Below are positions 62,091-64,000 of a DNA stretch of 64,000 nt, piece after piece; the stretch's first letter is position 1, and each line of letters starts with the position of its first letter. The notes under the pieces are model-generated. The model was not told the origin of the DNA, ran no database searches, and saw nothing but the letters and a program-made list of their open reading frames with translations. A program made the translations under genes and the position numbers. Source of the DNA: VAZQ01 sp963827585 (GTDB lineage: Bacteria; Pseudomonadota; Alphaproteobacteria; Rhizobiales; Xanthobacteraceae); contig CAWHCK010000042.1 of NCBI GenBank assembly GCA_963827585.1, positions 1-64,000 of the forward strand. Reading direction: 5' to 3'.

Positions 62091-63166
62091 CCCGTTGCAG
62101 TTCGCGCCGCGGCCTGCGTGAATTGCGGTATGACCGCTTCTCCGAACAGCCGTACCGATCGCTCGGCGACATCGTAGGGCATGTCATTGAAATTGACTTG
62201 CATCGAGATGTGATCGCAGCCACCGATCTCTTCATCATAGGCACGCAGCTGCTGCACGATCCGATCCGGCGTTCCGACAAACGCCGCATTGTGCTGGACC
62301 TGGGTTTCGAAGGTCTCTTGCCGGACCTTCTCCGCCATCTTGTCGTAGCCTTTATAATCTGCGGAGGGCGCCATGCGAACATGTTCGGACATGGCATCAT
62401 AGATCGAAGCGAAATGGCGCTCGATCGGGCCTTTGGCGATACGTTCCGCCTGTGCCTGACTCTCGTGACAATACATGAACACGGCCATCATGATGCTGCC
62501 GCGGCCGGGATGTCCGGCATCCTTCCAGGCCTTGCGATAGATTTGAATGAGTTCCGTCGGATTATGTCCGACGCCCGGAATGGCCATCAATCCGTGGCCG
62601 AGCCGGCCGGCGCGCTCGAAGCTATCAGGCGTTCCTACAGCGGCGAGATAAAATGGCGGCCGGGGTTTTTGGGTTGGGCGGGGTAGAGATGTCACGTCCT
62701 TGAAGGAATGAAAGCGGCCCAGCGACGATGCCACTTTGTTTTCGAGCAGCAAGCGCACCTGCTCAATGCCCTCTTCGAAACGCGCCACACTCTCGTCCAT
62801 GCTGACGCCGAAGTGACGGTACTCAAACGGCAGGAACGCACGCGCGAAGCCGACATCGAGGCGCCCGCCAGTGATGGCGTCAAGCATTCCGATTTCGGCC
62901 GCGAGCTTCAACGGATGGTTGAAAACCGGCAGAACCGCACCGGTGATCATGCGCGCGGTCTTGGTCCGCTGCGAGGCTGCTGAGAGAAAGAGGAGCGGAT
63001 TGGGCGAGTAGCCGCCCCAAGGATGAAAATAATGCTCGACAATGCGAACGTCCGAATAGCCGTAGCTGTCGCACAGTCCAACCAGATTCAGCGAATCAGC
63101 AAAGTAATGCTGAGCGGATTTCTGTTCCGGCGTCACGTCCGGAAAGAATTGCATCCCGAACCGCAA
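62087..63166 (-). CDS. LLM-class flavin-dependent monooxygenase (luciferase-like)
   Basis: 359 residues. The bacterial-luciferase-like fold is clear: MRFGMQFFPDVTPEQKSAQHY, YGYSDVRIVEHYFHPWGGYSPNPLLFLSAASQRTKTARMITGAVLPVFNHPLKLAAEIGMLDAITGGRLDVGFARAFLPFEYRHFGV and RPPFYLAAVGTPDSFERAGRLGHG. I prefer the TTG start at 63166 because AGGAG lies six bases upstream; the next ATG (63154) would be 18 bases away. It should use reduced flavin and O2. The gene faces the VOC gene across a palindromic operator. Substrate unknown. Confidence 0.92.
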   Translation of the reverse strand: MRFGMQFFPDVTPEQKSAQHYFADSLNLVGLCDSYGYSDVRIVEHYFHPWGGYSPNPLLFLSAASQRTKTARMITGAVLPVFNHPLKLAAEIGMLDAITGGRLDVGFARAFLPFEYRHFGVSMDESVARFEEGIEQVRLLLENKVASSLGRFHSFKDVTSLPRPTQKPRPPFYLAAVGTPDSFERAGRLGHGLMAIPGVGHNPTELIQIYRKAWKDAGHPGRGSIMMAVFMYCHESQAQAERIAKGPIERHFASIYDAMSEHVRMAPSADYKGYDKMAEKVRQETFETQVQHNAAFVGTPDRIVQQLRAYDEEIGGCDHISMQVNFNDMPYDVAERSVRLFGEAVIPQFTQAAARTATG

Positions 63167-63176
63167 CTACATCTCC

Positions 63177-63216
63177 TGTCAAAAATGCTGAGTGATTTTC
63201 TTAGCGATTTTTGACA
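63177..63216. promoter_or_regulatory. Palindromic operator between the monooxygenase and VOC genes
   Basis: TGTCAAAAAT (63177-63186) and ATTTTTGACA (63207-63216) are perfect 10-base inverted arms 20 bases apart, so the arm centres are about three helical turns from each other. A second, weaker pairing (GCTGAG/CTTAGC) lies inside. It abuts the ribosome binding site of the monooxygenase gene. The MarR-like protein at 56.6 kb is the obvious candidate to bind it; this is inference. Confidence 0.7.
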
Positions 63217-63305
63217 AAGTCAATGGTAGATTGCTCACCGGCCACCGACATGTCTGCCAACGCTAGAAATCAAGGCGAAACCATCTGAAGCAATGGAGTC
63301 CACCA

Positions 63306-63728
63306 ATGGCCCGACTACGGCATTTTGCAATCTGCGTCCGCGATCTGGAAAAATCCGCCAAGTTCTACGAAGAAGTTTTCGGTCTTAAACGCCATGGCCG
63401 CGAAGATCTGCCGATCGGCTCTGCGCTGTATCTGAGCGATGGCGTCGTAAATCTGGCGCTTTTGAAATTCGCGGGCAAGCAAGGAAATGATCTTGCGGAT
63501 CCCACCAATGCCGTTGGCTCCAACCATTTTGGCTTCCAGGTCGATGACTTGAAAGAAACGCAAGAGCGCATCGAAAAAGCTGGCGGCGTGTTCTTTTTCG
63601 ATCTCGGTGACGAACGTAGAGGTAATTTCGAGCGGAAGATGAAGGACCCGGACGGAATTATTTTCGACATTTCTCATCATGGCTGGGTAGGAACAGACGG
63701 CAGAACGGGTCCGAAGCTTTCAGAATAG
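63306..63728 (+). CDS. VOC-family (glyoxalase/dioxygenase fold) protein
   Basis: 140 residues from ATG 63306, with GGAG eight bases upstream. Two beta-alpha-beta-beta-beta modules: MARLRHFAICVRDLEKSAKFYEEVFGLKRHGRED (metal His near residue 6) and SNHFGFQVDDLKETQERIEKAGGVFFFDLGD (second His). The end block KMKDPDGIIFDIS has Asp where a metal Glu is usual. Could be a ring-cleaving dioxygenase, an isomerase or a lyase. It is divergent from the monooxygenase and probably acts in the same pathway. Intact. Confidence 0.88.
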   Translation: MARLRHFAICVRDLEKSAKFYEEVFGLKRHGREDLPIGSALYLSDGVVNLALLKFAGKQGNDLADPTNAVGSNHFGFQVDDLKETQERIEKAGGVFFFDLGDERRGNFERKMKDPDGIIFDISHHGWVGTDGRTGPKLSE

Positions 63729-63841
63729 CTCTTGCATCGAAACGTCCAGCGCGTTTGCGTTCGCGATTGCCCCTGATCGGCACCAAGGTCAGTGCAATGG
63801 CATCTCATCCATGAAAGCCGCCGCCCGCTGTCGCAGCACGG

Positions 63842-64000
63842 TCAGCGCAGGAACTCGGGCGAGATCAGCTTCGGCAGGAACAGCGCGACGTCCGGCCACA
63901 CGATCATGAGCACGAGCACGCCGAGCATCGGCAGCAGCATGATCATGGTGTCTTTGAGCGCATCGACCATGCGGATGCCGGCAACCGCACATGAAATCAT
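63842..64000 (-). CDS. TRAP transporter large permease, C-terminal end (partial)
   Basis: The last 52 residues of a minus-strand gene that runs off the right edge: AGIRMVDALKDTMIMLLPMLGVLVLMIVWPDVALFLPKLISPEFLR, stop at 63842. The single hydrophobic helix followed by WPDVALFLPKLI is the usual end of DctM/TRAP-T large subunits, which import C4-dicarboxylates and other organic acids. Its presence next to an ABC importer and a monooxygenase supports a catabolic locus. Confidence 0.75.
   Translation of the reverse strand: MISCAVAGIRMVDALKDTMIMLLPMLGVLVLMIVWPDVALFLPKLISPEFLR

Overview
The window is GC-rich alphaproteobacterial DNA, most likely from the order Hyphomicrobiales (Bradyrhizobium/Rhodopseudomonas/Xanthobacteraceae type). 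The evidence is the chromosomal block murA - DUF3574 - DUF2948 - hisD - UPF0262 - low-Mr phosphatase - infA - maf - yacG - tRNA-Phe, a copy of the palindromic GCATGATC...GATCATGC repeat at three places, and an alphaproteobacterial Trb-type conjugative element. No species can be named from this alone.

Bases 1 to about 49.87 kb look like one large, mosaic integrated element whose right end sits against the 3' end of tRNA-Phe(GAA). Its left end is outside the window. From the left it holds: a two-component pair (HWE histidine kinase and lone receiver); a plasmid-type replicon (ParA, ribbon-helix-helix protein, RepA, four iterons; 3.0-5.3 kb); a transposon yard at 5.5-20.6 kb with one intact Tn3-family element (36-base perfect ends), remnants of two other Tn3-family elements, a frameshifted IS4-like element, short inverted-repeat cassettes and cargo genes (serine hydrolase, PD-(D/E)XK-like protein, secreted proteins, hotdog thioesterase, PepSY protein); then an ICE backbone at 21-49.9 kb. 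The backbone, all on the minus strand in transcription order, is ArdC - strawberry-notch fragment - Toprim - DUF2493 - membrane protein - DUF736 - DUF2285 proteins - HTH - RepA - ParA - small protein - DUF2840 - TraF - VirB1-like - relaxase - TraG - CopG - TrbB C D E J K L F G I - DUF2274. A truncated LysR gene, an XRE gene, an AlpA-like gene and the tyrosine integrase are on the plus strand.

Bases 49.87-56.6 kb are the conserved chromosomal housekeeping block. Bases 56.6-64 kb hold a MarR-like regulator, a complete branched-chain-type ABC importer (with a permease-ATPase fusion), a luciferase-like flavin monooxygenase, a divergent VOC protein with a clear palindromic operator between them, and the end of a TRAP transporter permease. 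Together these suggest uptake and oxidation of an unknown small organic acid.

A strong caution applies to the whole window. Many genes are readable only by switching frame, including hisD and the phosphatase beside infA, which should be intact in a free-living cell. Single-base indels in the assembly are therefore as likely as real decay, and the pseudogene labels given to single-frameshift genes mean 'broken as read'. The most interesting novelty is a family of four structured leader elements upstream of DUF736, DUF2493, the strawberry-notch fragment and ArdC; two of them share their flanks but have completely different, still complementary stems.
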